Source of the DNA: Quercus robur
Taxonomy: Eukaryota; Streptophyta; Magnoliopsida; Fagales; Fagaceae
DNA: 64,000 nucleotides
NCBI RefSeq assembly: GCF_932294415.1
Contig: NC_065535.1
Span: 92,210,862-92,274,861 of the forward strand
Direction of reading: 5' to 3'
The notes beneath the pieces are model-generated. The model did not search any database. It had not been told where the DNA came from and worked only from the letters and a program-made list of their open reading frames with translations. The position numbers were made by a program, and so were the translations under genes. This document shows, piece by piece, positions 1 to 10,222 of the stretch. Every line of letters starts with the position of its first letter. The first letter of the stretch is position 1.

Positions 1-94
1 GGTGTGAGTGAGTTTTGTTCAACTGTTCCCAACTCACATGTTAAGTCTAGAGTCTGTTTTAGGGTTTTGTCACGGAATAGCCAAAGGGGGAGAT
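1..94 (+). mobile_element. 3' internal end of a Ty1/copia-type element, with polypurine tract
   Basis: This is the last part of an LTR retrotransposon whose body lies left of the window. A polypurine tract (AAAGGGGGAGA, 84-93) sits directly before the LTR, which sets plus-strand orientation. No coding sequence of the element is recognisable here. Assignment to copia rather than gypsy rests on the style of the tract and LTR only. Confidence 0.6.
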
Positions 95-1205
95 TGTAAG
101 GTTGAATTTATTCAACCATCTAATTGGCTTTATTCCGTGCCAAATTTGCTTGTAATTCAGCATTTAGTAACCCTGTACTTAGGTGGGTTTGTTGTAAGGG
201 TAGTGAGTGAGATAGAGTGAAGAATGCTCAAGAGTGTGCAAGAAAACAGAGACTCGCGGCTGGGACTCGCGGGTGGACTCGCGGCTGCAAGCCGCCAGAA
301 GCAGCACACGTGCCAAGCATGCTGGAAGATGAACAGTCATGCTAGCTGGAGCACTACAGGACAAAACAGGACAACTGGCCATACGGTTAACTCGCGACTG
401 GATCTCGCGACTTGGTCAAGCCACGAGGTCAAGCCGCGAGCCACCCCTGTTTTGTAAAACCTGACGTTTCACATTCCTCTCCCACTCCAGTATAAATACC
501 CCTTTTACCCACGATTGAAAGAGAGCTTCCAGAGAGAATTTTGAGAGAGAAACCCTAAAGAAAAACCAGATTGTTTCACCCACAATCTATACCTTAGAGT
601 CTCTTCAAATTCCCCTACTCTCTTCCTCTCCATTGTCAAATCCTTGAGAGGTTTTATACCAAACCTGATTCTCACCATTATCATCCCTGTGAGACAGTCG
701 TTTGGATTTCTGGGAAGCAGTTAGAAAGGAGCCAATCTTCATTGGTTGATGCTACGGTCTAGTAGCGGAATCTGGGAAGCTAGAAAAGAAAAAGGTTCGG
801 CGCAACCTCGTTGGAGCAAGAAGCTTGGAGGGCTTAGGTGCACTGAGTAGATTAGGCTTGGAGGGTCTATTGCTGTCCTTGTATCCCAACTGTATTTTCT
901 AGTGGATTGATTACCGCTTGGAGGGCGGCGGAGAGGTTTTTCGCCGAGGACTTCGGTTTCCTCTTCGATAACACATCGCGTGTTGTCTTTGTGTTTGCAT
1001 CTTCCTTCCTCTCTATCTTTGTCTTTATATTTATCTGCAGTGGATTTTATTTTGTTATGGCTTAGATAGTTTATAACCAATTTCATATTATAGCATGTGT
1101 TAAGTTTCCGCACACTAGTTGTTTGACACATTGCTTGAATTGGTTAAGTTGTATTTTGGGGGTCTAAACGTTCAAAGGTGTTTTGTACACGTTTTTGAAC
1201 TTTCA
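95..1205 (+). repeat. 3' LTR of the copia-type element
   Basis: The LTR starts TGTAAGG right after the polypurine tract and ends ...GAACTTTCA, giving the usual TG...CA ends and about 1.1 kb. A TATA box is at 491-498. Its U3 region repeats the core CTCGCG about five times between 250 and 440, once as the reverse CGCGAG. The sequence just beyond 1205 matches intron 1 of the LRK10L gene at 5125 onward, so the insertion hit a partial copy of that intron. The 5' half of the element is outside the window, so the target duplication cannot be checked. Confidence 0.65.
491..498 (+). promoter_or_regulatory. TATA box of the copia LTR
   Basis: TATAAATA preceded by a C-rich stretch, about 395 bp into the LTR, at the expected U3/R position. 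The following sequence (AGAGAG-rich, then AAACCCTAAAG) looks like a plant 5' leader. Confidence 0.6.
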
Positions 1206-1770
1206 TTATGTTTATTCAATTTTGGTCTCACAATGATGTTTAAACATTTATAGTTTTTTTTTGGGCATGTTTTTATTTTTTATTTTAAAAACAAGAAGTT
1301 ACGCAAGGAGGGAATCAAACCCTTTTCTGCTATCCTGTGATATATACTATCATTGAAAGATCGAACACAAGCATCTAGGACCTTGTATGTGGTTGTTTTC
1401 TGTTGTAATTTTGTCTTAGAGTTCCAAATATCTACTGCTCATGGTAGGGTCTACTATTAGAGCAAGACACACAAAATTCATGGTCTAAAAACCTAGAAAC
1501 CATGATAGAGAAAATCAAAGAGCATAAGAGAGAGGGAGAGTTTTCTTCTACTTTTATCTTTTGCATCAATTACAAAAATTACACCCCTTTATAACCCACC
1601 CCCAAGTGACATGTATATATGTTACATATGGTTAATCCATTAAATAGGTCTTGCCCACTAATGGGTGACCTGGTTGGCCAAGCTTGACCAACTTCTAACA
1701 ATCATAAATATGTATCCCCTAAAATATAGGATATTTTCACCATGGACTACCATGGTTTTGTAATATCACA
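1206..1770 (+). repeat. Direct repeat A: partial copy of LRK10L intron 1
   Basis: Collinear with 5125-5697, which lies in intron 1 of the LRK10L gene. Shared landmarks run in the same order: AAGGAGGGAATCAAACCC, TTCCAAATATCTACTGCTCA, CATAAGAGAGAGGGAGAG, CACCCCTTTATAAC and CCTAAAATATAGGATATT. Small indels separate the two copies. No first exon is found on the left (the copia LTR intervenes) and no kinase exon on the right, so this is a remnant of a tandem-duplicated LRK10L locus. Confidence 0.8.
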
Positions 1771-1939
1771 GTCTATCTAGGTTACCATCCATACCAAACC
1801 TAAGTATTTTTATATGTACCATATATTGATCAATTTATTGTAACACACAATTCAATATAGCAAAATATAGTCGCTTTGGGTTTTTTGTTGTAAACATGGG
1901 CCACTACGTCAAACCACGTTTCCATTCTCTCCTTCTACA

Positions 1940-2155
1940 CAGGGACGGATCCAGGATTTTAAGTTAGCGGTGACCGGAGTATAAAGAAAAGAAAAAAAAA
2001 AAAAAAACTCCAAATAGGCATCCATATAGTATTAAAAAATTATAAATACACAAAATCGTTGTTTCTAAATACATTAAGATGCAAAGATTTACCAACAAAG
2101 TCAAAGACAAAAACAAAAAAAAATAATGTATTTTTTTTAAATACTAGGCTGGCTA

Positions 2156-2193
<38 letters not shown>

Positions 2194-2788
2194 AAGTTAG
2201 AGTATTTATAGTGGTGGTGCTAAAAATTTTAGCTTTTAGCACCTCAAAAAGCTACTTTATCTATTTTACCACATCACTTCAAAATACACCTAATATCAAA
2301 TGTTCAATTTTTTTATTATTTCATTTAAAATAATATAAACAACTCATTAAAATAATAAAGGAAGAGAGAGAATCTGAGTTTTTTAATTGAAGGAAGAGAT
2401 AATCTTAATAAAATATTGTATTTTATTTTTAACAAATTGCTATAGTCAACTGGTATTTATATCAGTTTATTGTAGTTGCAAAAAATTTAGCTTTATCTTC
2501 TCCAATAACACATGATTTTTTGGTTCTTTAATGATAAAATAGTTTTTTTTTTTCTTTTGCTAAAATACAATCACCATTATGAATGTTTTTATTGTTTTTG
2601 TTAAATTTTTGGGTTTGAATAGTTGCTATTCGGGTGAAGTTAGTTAGACTTATTGAAGAGAAGAGGGGGCCTAAGGTTTTGGAAGGGGGCCAATTGCAAA
2701 AATGAAATATATAATAACTATATAAAAAAAAAAATTATTGACCCAGGAGGGCCTGGGCCCCCTTGGGCCTCCACTTGGTCCGTCCTTG
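1940..2788. mobile_element. Non-autonomous hAT-type element with 8-bp target duplication
   Basis: The ends are inverted copies of each other: CAGGGACGGATCC on the left and GGTCCGTCCTTG on the right. They are flanked by the 8-bp direct repeat CTTCTACA (1932-1939 and 2789-2796). Eight-base duplications and CAGGG-type ends fit the hAT superfamily. No transposase reading frame is present. The interior holds a TA microsatellite (about 2157-2188) and what looks like a second nested MITE. Confidence 0.65.
2201..2586. mobile_element. Nested MITE with imperfect inverted ends
   Basis: The left end TTATAGTGGTGGTGCTAAAA resembles the reverse complement of the right end GCTAAAATACAATCACCATT. The interior is AT-rich and non-coding. 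It lies inside the hAT-type element. The inverted repeat is imperfect and no clean target duplication was found. Confidence 0.35.
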
Positions 2789-4795
2789 CTTCTACATCAT
2801 TTTATATTCTTATTTGTATTTTAACATGAAAAATAATTTTTTCCTAAATTTGAGTGTACAAATCTAGAACACGTCCCTCCATTGCTTAAGTTAAACAAAC
2901 ATTGTTCTATGTGGTTCATTTGTAATCCTACCATGATTATGTTAAACTGGACATATTTGACATGCTACTTATTACACATCCCATGCATTGTTTTATTCTT
3001 AAAACTTTATATATTTAATAATTTTTGCATGTGATTTAAATTTGAAAAAAAAAAACTAAGATTAACCCAAGCATTCTACTTATTAGATTTTTCTCTTAAT
3101 AAGGATGTCCAAAACTCTTCGAATATCTTACTATTCTCCTGGGTGTGTGTGGTTTTACTGTCCCACACACATTAAATAATAACACAAAAGAATCTTTTGA
3201 GAATGAACCTAATATATTAAACAGAAGTTTCAAACCTAGAATCTCATGTGGCTTTAGAAATCACTAGGCTAATCACTTGAGGTTCTAATAGATTAATTGT
3301 TTTTATTCCTAAAGTAAATAGTTTAACAAATAGCAAAGTCATAGTTTTTTTTAAGAAAAAAAAAAAAAAAAAACCACAATTCAAAGCAATATAATTAAAG
3401 CAATAAAAAGAACACACTAGCAGTTCATCAAAGTTAGTTTATTGTTTTTATTTTTAACGATATCGCTCAAATGAGGGTTGGGTGAACTTTCTGTCTTGAT
3501 CACTTTAATTAAGCGAGTCTTCTATGACTTGAAATCTTTAAGCAACTTAATTATTAATTTGACATATTACAAAACAACCAGGAATACACTGTCATTAACA
3601 ATTGGTTTGACACAAAAATATGCCAGCATAGAACATACACCTAAATCCCAACAAAATGTATTTCATGTTTTATATATGGCAGGTTCACATGAGGTTCATA
3701 TTTGGTCTACGGTATCCCGTATCCCGTATCCGGGTATTCTTCTATTTTTTGTGTAATTATTAGTTTAAGTAAACCTTTAATTGCAAACTTAAAAATTTAT
3801 ATATTATATATGTAACTTATATTTTTGAGTATTTTCTTCTTTTATTTGAAAGGAAGAAAAGAGGAATATACCAAAGTTTATTTATTTAAATTTTTTTCGT
3901 ATGTAAAAATGAAAAAAGAAAGATGAACTATACCGATTAATCCGACTCGTATAAAAATTGGAAACGGATCAAAGATTTTAAAACCAATTTCGGCCCTACT
4001 CATTTTTAGCCCATACCCCACCGAATCGAATCTAAACCCGTCCAAGTCTACTGGTTTGCCAAGACTGGCTGAAAATTAACATGAGCCCTTTTAATTTGAC
4101 CAAGTCATGGTTTTAGACTTTTTAAACTTTTTTATCACTCTTACCCGCCCACGCCCACGCGGGTTTCTCACCTGACCTACAATTGAGTTTCGAGACAATT
4201 TTTTCTAGGAAAAACCTGTTGATCCACATACGGCCAAAATGAACTAAACTTGTGATTAAAGAAAAAAACGAAAACGTTAACTAATGTTATGAAAAAATAA
4301 TAAAACAATTAATTATATTGACAGTTTTTTCTATTTTCTATGAAAATAATGCTAAAATTTTTCTAATATGATTTATTAATAATTCATAACATAATTTATT
4401 AACAATTATCTTAAAAGAATTCGTTAACATAACCTAAGAAAAAACATTTGTTACACAAGTGCGGATCCACACACCGTCAAAATGAACTAAACTTGTGATG
4501 ATTTCAAACACATGACCCTGAGAATTATGTAAATTTATCATATGTTTATTAGTTTTAAGTCAGAATCATAAACGGTATATCCAAACATAAGAAAGGGGTT
4601 TTTCCTTTTTTGCTCTTTAAGACAACGTTTGCGAGGAAGTTTCGTTTGGAGACTTTTTTTAAGTTTTAAGGATTGAAAACGCGTTATATAGTCAAAGTCA
4701 AGATCACAAGGGTGGCAAATCCATGATTTACTTACATATATTTTATGCTTGCTTTTGTAACGTAATCATTATCATTATCATATTCATCTTCTTGA
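2789..4795. other. AT-rich intergenic region
   Basis: No gene is recognisable. It contains poly-A runs (3357-3373), a short CCCGTATCC repeat (about 3715-3732) and a roughly 30-bp direct repeat with core AAAATGAACTAAACTTGTGA at about 4236 and 4480. The last 150 bp should contain the promoter and leader of the LRK10L gene; no strong TATA box stands out, GTTATATAG near 4684 being the best candidate. Confidence 0.5.
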
Positions 4796-4831
4796 GAGAA
4801 TTTGGTTGAAGCTTATACCTATAGAAAAGTG

Positions 4832-7531
4832 ATGACTAGGAGCCTTCCTCCGATTCAGTTTGTTTTTGATAGTCATGGCCATTTGATTGGTGCCAAGGAT
4901 TCCCAAGTGGACTCCTATGGTGGATTCAGCAATATGGACGATGAGGCCCAGAATGTTTTCAAAAATTTCAATGATGGGGTTAGTTCCACAATGAAATGGG
5001 CTACAATAGCTTCTATTGGTAAGCTATTTGAAGTGTTTGAATCATCATGCATATATGTTCTGTTGTTGTTTACTGTTTCAGTTGTTGCGTCTAAGTCTTA
5101 ACCAAAAAAAGTTCGCAGTTTTATGTTTATATTTATTCAGTTTCAGTCTCTCAATGATGTTTCAGCTTTCAGTTTTGAAGTACTGTCAGTTCTAAAAATG
5201 TTAGTTGGCACTTAAATTGAAGTTACACAAGGAGGGAATCAAACCCTTCTCTGCTATCCTGAGATAGTATCATTGAAAGATGGAATACATGCATCTATGA
5301 CCTTGTATATGGTTGTTTTACATTGTAAATTTGCCTTAGTGTTCCAAATATCTACTGCTCATGGTGGGGTTTGCTATTAGAGAAGGCACACAAAACCCAC
5401 AGTCTAAAAACCATAATAGAGAGAATCTAAGAGCATAAGAGAGAAAGAGGGAGAGTTTTCTTCTGCCTTTTTCTTTTGCATCAACTACACAAATTACACC
5501 CCTTTATAACACACCCCCAAGTGATAGAGAGCATGTCCCTTTATATATGTTACATGGGCAGTTTATTAAATAAATAGGTCCTAACCAGTAATGGGCGACT
5601 TGGTTTGCCAAGTTCGACCAACTTCTAACAATCATAAATATGTTTTCCCCTAAAATATAGGATATTGCTAGCAAGTACTACCATGGTTTTGTAATACCAT
5701 ATGTTGTCGGGGTTTTAGCCTTTTAGTTTATCATACTTAACTTAATGTGCTCTTATGCTAAACCTAAGGTTGTTGTGGCAAGTGACAACAACACCCATAG
5801 GGAAAGAATTAAGAAAAACATTGTTTTACCTTAGAACTTATGTTTTGTGAACAAACAGAAAGCCAAACAATGATTGAAGAAGAAAGTGAGAGAACTAGAA
5901 ATGTGAGGTAGAAAGTAGAAACATATTTTTCTTCAATTATTTCTCAAGATGTGATTTGGCACTTGCTACATCATCAAATTCTGTTATAGTTAGAAGAGAC
6001 GGCTCATTAAAAAAAAAAAAAAAATACAAGGAGATAAGTATCAGAAAGTTAACTACAATGGAGCTCAATGTTTAAGGGTATACTGTAATTTTCCCTTCAT
6101 GAAAAAATACCATTACTTTTGGAAATGTTGTTACTTAGAAATTCTTACCCAAAATTAAGTTTTTCCTGAATTTGAGTGTACAAATTTGTATGGCATAATT
6201 GAATTATAATTCTCCTCCAATTTTCAGTTTCAGGTGTGGTGGTGATGGTTGCAATTGTAGCCATAGTATATGCCATTATTGATTGTTTGAGGAAGGCAGG
6301 GACTGCAATTCCAACTTATGCCAGGTTAGCCACTGCAGACACTGATAAAGCTTCAAATCCACATTCATCATCCCAAGACATCGAAAAAGAAGAAACACCA
6401 CTTTTCCCAGTACTTAGAGACTCACAAGTCGAGCATGCAACCATGGAGAGATTCCTCAGCAACATGGCAAGAGAAAAGCCCGTCAGGTTCTCACCTAAAC
6501 AACTTGCAGAATTCACAGAAAATTACTCCACCATATTGGGTTCAGGCGGTTTTGGTGTAGTCTTCAAAGGGCAATTCCCAAATGGAATGCAAGTGGCTGT
6601 CAAAGTGCTTAATGGTGAATTGAATAAGCGAGTTGAAGAGCAGTTTATGGCCGAAGTTAGCACCATGGGAAGAACCTACCATATCAACTTAGTTAGACTA
6701 TATGGTTTTTGCTTCGACCCCATGATGAGAGCACTTGTTTACGAGTGCATGGAAAATGGTAGCCTTGACAACTTCTTGTTCCGTGAGAACAGCCAAGAGA
6801 TGTTGGAATGGGAGAAGCTTTATGACATTGCAGTTGGAACTGCAAAAGGGATTGCTTATTTGCATGAGGAATGTCAACAAAGAATTATTCACTATGATAT
6901 AAAGCCAGGAAATGTACTTCTTGATAAAAATTTGAATCCAAAAGTTGCTGATTTTGGATTAGCAAAGCTTTGTAACAGAGGAAGTAGTCGCTTACTATTA
7001 ACAAATGGCAGAGGAACACCAGGATATGCTGCTCCTGAGCTCTGGAAGCCTTATCCTGTGACTCACAAGTGTGATGTTTACAGCTTCGGAATGCTGCTCT
7101 TTGAAATTGTGGGGAGGAGAAGAAATTTTGATGAGAATCAAACTGAGTCACGACAATGGCTTCCACGATGGACATGGGACATGTTTGACAATACTGAATT
7201 AGCAGTTATGATGTCACTTTGTGGGCTTGAAGAGAAGGACAAAGAAAAGGCAGAGAGGGTGATAATGGTGGCTCTGTGGTGTGTTCAGTATTCACCTGAT
7301 GACAGACCTCTAATGAGCACTGTGGTGAAGATGTTGGAGGGAAGCGTGGAAGTTACTCCACCACCTTTTCCTTTTGAGCACATGGTATCTCCTAACCCAA
7401 CTATGAACCTAGATAATGGAAGCAATGGGGGTTCGTATACTACATCAATATCATCATCAAGTGCAAACACTCTTGAGCAATCTAATTCCAAACCTGTGCA
7501 TAGAACTTTTGAGATTGAATTAGCTACTTAG
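4832..7531 (+). CDS. LRK10L-type receptor-like serine/threonine kinase (two exons)
   Basis: Exon 1 is 4832-5018 and exon 2 is 6228-7531. The intron runs from a strong GTAAGC donor to a pyrimidine-rich acceptor (TTTTCAG), phase 1, giving 496 residues. A TGA at 4793 closes the frame upstream, so ATG 4832 is the first start available. The joined exons create a hydrophobic segment (about 55-83), so this is a type I membrane kinase with a very short, cysteine-free ectodomain and no clear signal peptide. Kinase landmarks: glycine loop GSGGFG (167-172), catalytic lysine in VAVK (188), HYD loop (284-286), DFG (304-306), APE (331-333). The loop lacks the arginine of HRD, making it a non-RD kinase as usual in the LRK10L family. 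That family is tied to rust resistance and immune or ABA signalling in other plants; the role here is inferred. A longer upstream ectodomain exon cannot be excluded. Confidence 0.88.
5125..5697 (+). repeat. Direct repeat B inside LRK10L intron 1
   Basis: Partner of the repeat at 1206-1770, in the same orientation and about 3.9 kb apart. It lies entirely in intron 1, which suggests a tandem duplication of the locus followed by loss of the upstream kinase exon. A short SSR-like purine stretch (GAGAGAAAGAGGGAGAG) occurs in both copies. Confidence 0.8.
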
Positions 7532-8880
7532 TCTAAGTTACTCAGATTATGGTTGTATATTTTTCTCAAAAAAAGAAAAAAGATTATGGTTGTATATGTA
7601 TCTATATGAATGCAGATGTATAACATTCTTTAATAATGTTTACATACATGATACACGATTGCATTGTTCATGAATTGACATCAATGCCATGACATATATA
7701 CAATAAAAAGTGCTTCAAATGTTTTTTACTTGAGAAGAGATCTAAATGATAATAATAAAAATTGTTGTTAGCAGGTTCAACCCTTCCAAACCAACCAACA
7801 ATGGTTAAGGATAGTCTAATGTGGGTTTTGATTCTTTCATCTTTTTCTTTTTCCTTTTGTTAACTCTGTGATATGATGTTTAGATTCTATAATTTGACAA
7901 GAAAGAAAATTTCTTAAGTATACACAAATAGAGGATTACCAAGTTGAAGAAGGTAAATCAGAGGTGAATCTACTTTAGGAATAATAAGAATAACTCATAA
8001 TACTGCTGGCCTTTTGTGTGTGTGTGTGTGTGTATTTGTGATAAATAGAGAACTGTAAGAGGCAGATGACAGTGAAACAGTTCAGATATCATACACTAAA
8101 TTTGAGAAGACTTTGAGGCAGGGGTTGTACAAACAAAACCATGAAAGAAATTTAAATTACTGATAAAGTTCACAATGGATCTACTTAGGTACTAATCAAT
8201 AAGAAAAATATAGTCTAAACAATTTTCCACTTAATAGCATAGAGGAGGGAAATTTTGGACACAGTTTGCTTAGCAGTCATGTCATGTTCAGAAAGGCACA
8301 GATTACTTCTAACTGAGTAGAGACACAAGTTTGCTAATCTTGCTCCAGTGTTAATCCTTGAAAGATCAAATACATGCATCTATAACCTTGGCACTTAAAA
8401 ACAGATTAACAAACCATGACAGACTCATAAATTAGGGATATAAAGGTGATATATTGGGTGCTTTTTGTAGAGGCAGTGCAGGTCTGAAATCTTAGACTTT
8501 GGGGACAAAGCTCTGTAGGGAATGGGTCTCAAATATTTTGTATACAAGGTGGCTTGGGAAGCTGCTGTGTCTCACATATGATTGCGAAGAAATTCTGAAG
8601 AGAGCATCATTCAAGCCATTGAATGGGATGTGAAATCTAGAGCTGGTTGCTGCATGAAGTTTGAAGACTCTGCAGAACAGAATCCTGTGCAATCTGTGGG
8701 GGGTCCCTCTTGCTCAGTTCTAACTGGTGGAAAGAACTGATTATTAAGTGGCCTGGGGGCTCTTGCTTAGATATCTTTTATATGTTTGAATTGAATGACT
8801 AGTTCTTAATTGGGAGAACCTCCAATTTTCTGATCAATCTCATTTTTAAGATGATGGTTTGTACCTTAAAGGGGGATGTG
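7532..8880. other. Non-coding spacer downstream of the LRK10L gene
   Basis: Starts with the 3' UTR of the kinase gene (stop at 7529-7531). A TG microsatellite is at about 8014-8033. The block 8340-8410 has a short match (AAAGAT..AATACATGCATCTAT) to the intron-1 repeat at 5275, a further trace of duplication. No coding potential recognised. Confidence 0.45.
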
Positions 8881-9121
8881 ATTACAAGGAAATAAATAAT
8901 CAGATTCAAATGGCACAGTATGAATTTCTATAAAAACATAATGACAGTATCCTTGAGTTATGTACATAGACGAAAAATTAGTACACGGATCACACTCACA
9001 CACAAACGAATGCTCTCCAACCCACCTAAGTAGTGGCTAATTCAATCTCAAATTTCCTCATCACGGGAGTTGTGCCTACAAAGCTCATTTGAGAGGAATA
9101 TTCCGAATCAAGAGTGCTATT
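8881..9121 (-). pseudogene. LRK10L pseudogene, 3' end (part 1, right edge cut by gypsy insertion)
   Basis: Read on the minus strand, 9021-9121 encodes the last 30 or so residues of an LRK10L kinase (ending ..SSQMSFVGTTPVMRKFEIE plus a few residues and a stop), closely matching the tail of the gene at 33686. The lower part matches that gene's 3' UTR. The frame is cut at 9121 by the gypsy LTR and resumes at 19568. Only this tail survives; no kinase core is attached. Confidence 0.8.
9117..9121. repeat. Left target-site duplication of the gypsy element (CTATT)
   Basis: CTATT on the left against CTATC at 19568-19572 on the right. The LRK10L paralogues at this site read GCTATC, so the right copy is original and the left has one point change. 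Confidence 0.75.
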
Positions 9122-9636
9122 TGATGATGCTGAAAATATCACCAATAGGTCACACCGCACTCACGACTCAAAGCGAACCTGCACAACAAGAACAATCGAA
9201 AGAAAACCTTTAGAGAGCACCGGTGTAGTGCCGGCCAAACACTCTCCGAAGGTCAAGTTAGAATTCTTCTCACAACTCTAGGGTGCTAGAGAGGGTTAAT
9301 TATGCGTACCTTTATTCGCGAGGGTATTAGGGCTTTTATAGTAATGGAGAGTCGGCTTTTCCTTCTTGGTGTCCAAGTCTTTTCCATATGGGACTCTACT
9401 TCCAACAATCCCAAGCGTGATGGACAAGTATTTCCTTGTAGGGTGGATTTTTCACTAAGGCGGATCTTCTAGAATTCTTCTTTTATGCGAACATCCTGAT
9501 CTTCCTAGGGTTTCCTCGGATTCCAAACGTGTATACCAAATATTTTAAGTGACGCTAAGTCCTCGGCCCATGCTTAATATTGGCCCATGAGTCCGAACCC
9601 GTCAGGCCCAATGTTCCGCGATTTCTTACCACATCA
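9122..9636 (-). repeat. 3' LTR of the gypsy element (left copy)
   Basis: 515 bp, starting TGATGATG and ending CATCA on the plus strand. Its minus-strand TATA box (TATAAAA) is at 9334-9340. It also carries a CCGTC near its inner end, matching the motif enriched in the neighbouring antisense gene. Confidence 0.95.
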
Positions 9637-9653
9637 GTTGCCCCTTTCACCCT
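9637..9653 (-). promoter_or_regulatory. Polypurine tract of the gypsy element
   Basis: On the minus strand the 3' LTR is preceded by AGGGTGAAAGGGGCAAC, the purine-rich primer site for plus-strand DNA synthesis. Its position confirms the element's orientation. Confidence 0.7.
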
Positions 9654-9932
9654 ATGATCCGTCGAGTTCTTAAGTGGTCAGATCACTAGGGTGACGGTTA
9701 AATATAACTGGGCATGACGATCAAGGATTGCTAATGGTGACGGTTAAAAACTATGACGTTCCTAGATGGAACACGTTGACAGATGAAGATTCACGAAGTT
9801 GACGGCTCCTTACAGGGTACGATCCGTGGACGCGTGTTGCCAGGTTGTCACATTAATGAAGCTGGCTACGTGTCATTCTTGGATTGGATGGTGTATCGGA
9901 TCGAAGCGTCACTTCGTCTTCCGTGCATTTCT

Positions 9933-9943
9933 TATATATAAAG
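9933..9943 (+). promoter_or_regulatory. TATA box of the antisense gene
   Basis: TATATATAAAG, followed about 30 bp later by a pyrimidine-rich start region (CTCTCTTCCCTT). It sits about 300 bp inside the 3' LTR and points away from it. Upstream there are two copies of GGTGACGGTTAAA (about 9690 and 9735), which contain the motif reverse-complementary to CCGTC. A 5'-UTR intron with GTAAGT donor (10083) and TTGTAG acceptor (10219) lies between this box and the ATG. Confidence 0.65.
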
Positions 9944-10082
9944 CGTACCTCTCTTCCCTTATTTCCAATATTTTCAGCAAGAAATCGTTGTCAGAGCGGA
10001 GTCGTCAGCCTTGTCAGAGCATTCCGTTGAGAATTTATACCCGTCGGATATTTCATCCGTCAACTACTTTTCGCATTGTTTG

Positions 10083-10219
10083 GTAAGTGCTTCATTTTCG
10101 TTTTTCATCATCATCATCATTTTTTTTATGTTTCATTTTGTGTCTACATTTTTGTCAAACCTACACACCCGTCGAGAATTTTAGACCCGTCAGTCTTAGG
10201 TTTTATCGTCAATTTGTAG
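10083..10219 (+). other. 5'-UTR intron of the antisense gene
   Basis: Strong donor G|GTAAGTGC and acceptor ATTTGTAG|GAAATG, the latter three bases before the start codon. The T-rich body is typical of plant introns. Leader introns often raise expression; that role here is inferred. Confidence 0.6.
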
Positions 10220-10222
10220 GAA

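Noticed and set aside
739-1131. 130-codon minus-strand open frame in the copia LTR
   Set aside because: Lies wholly in the LTR, opposite to the element's orientation, without family resemblance.
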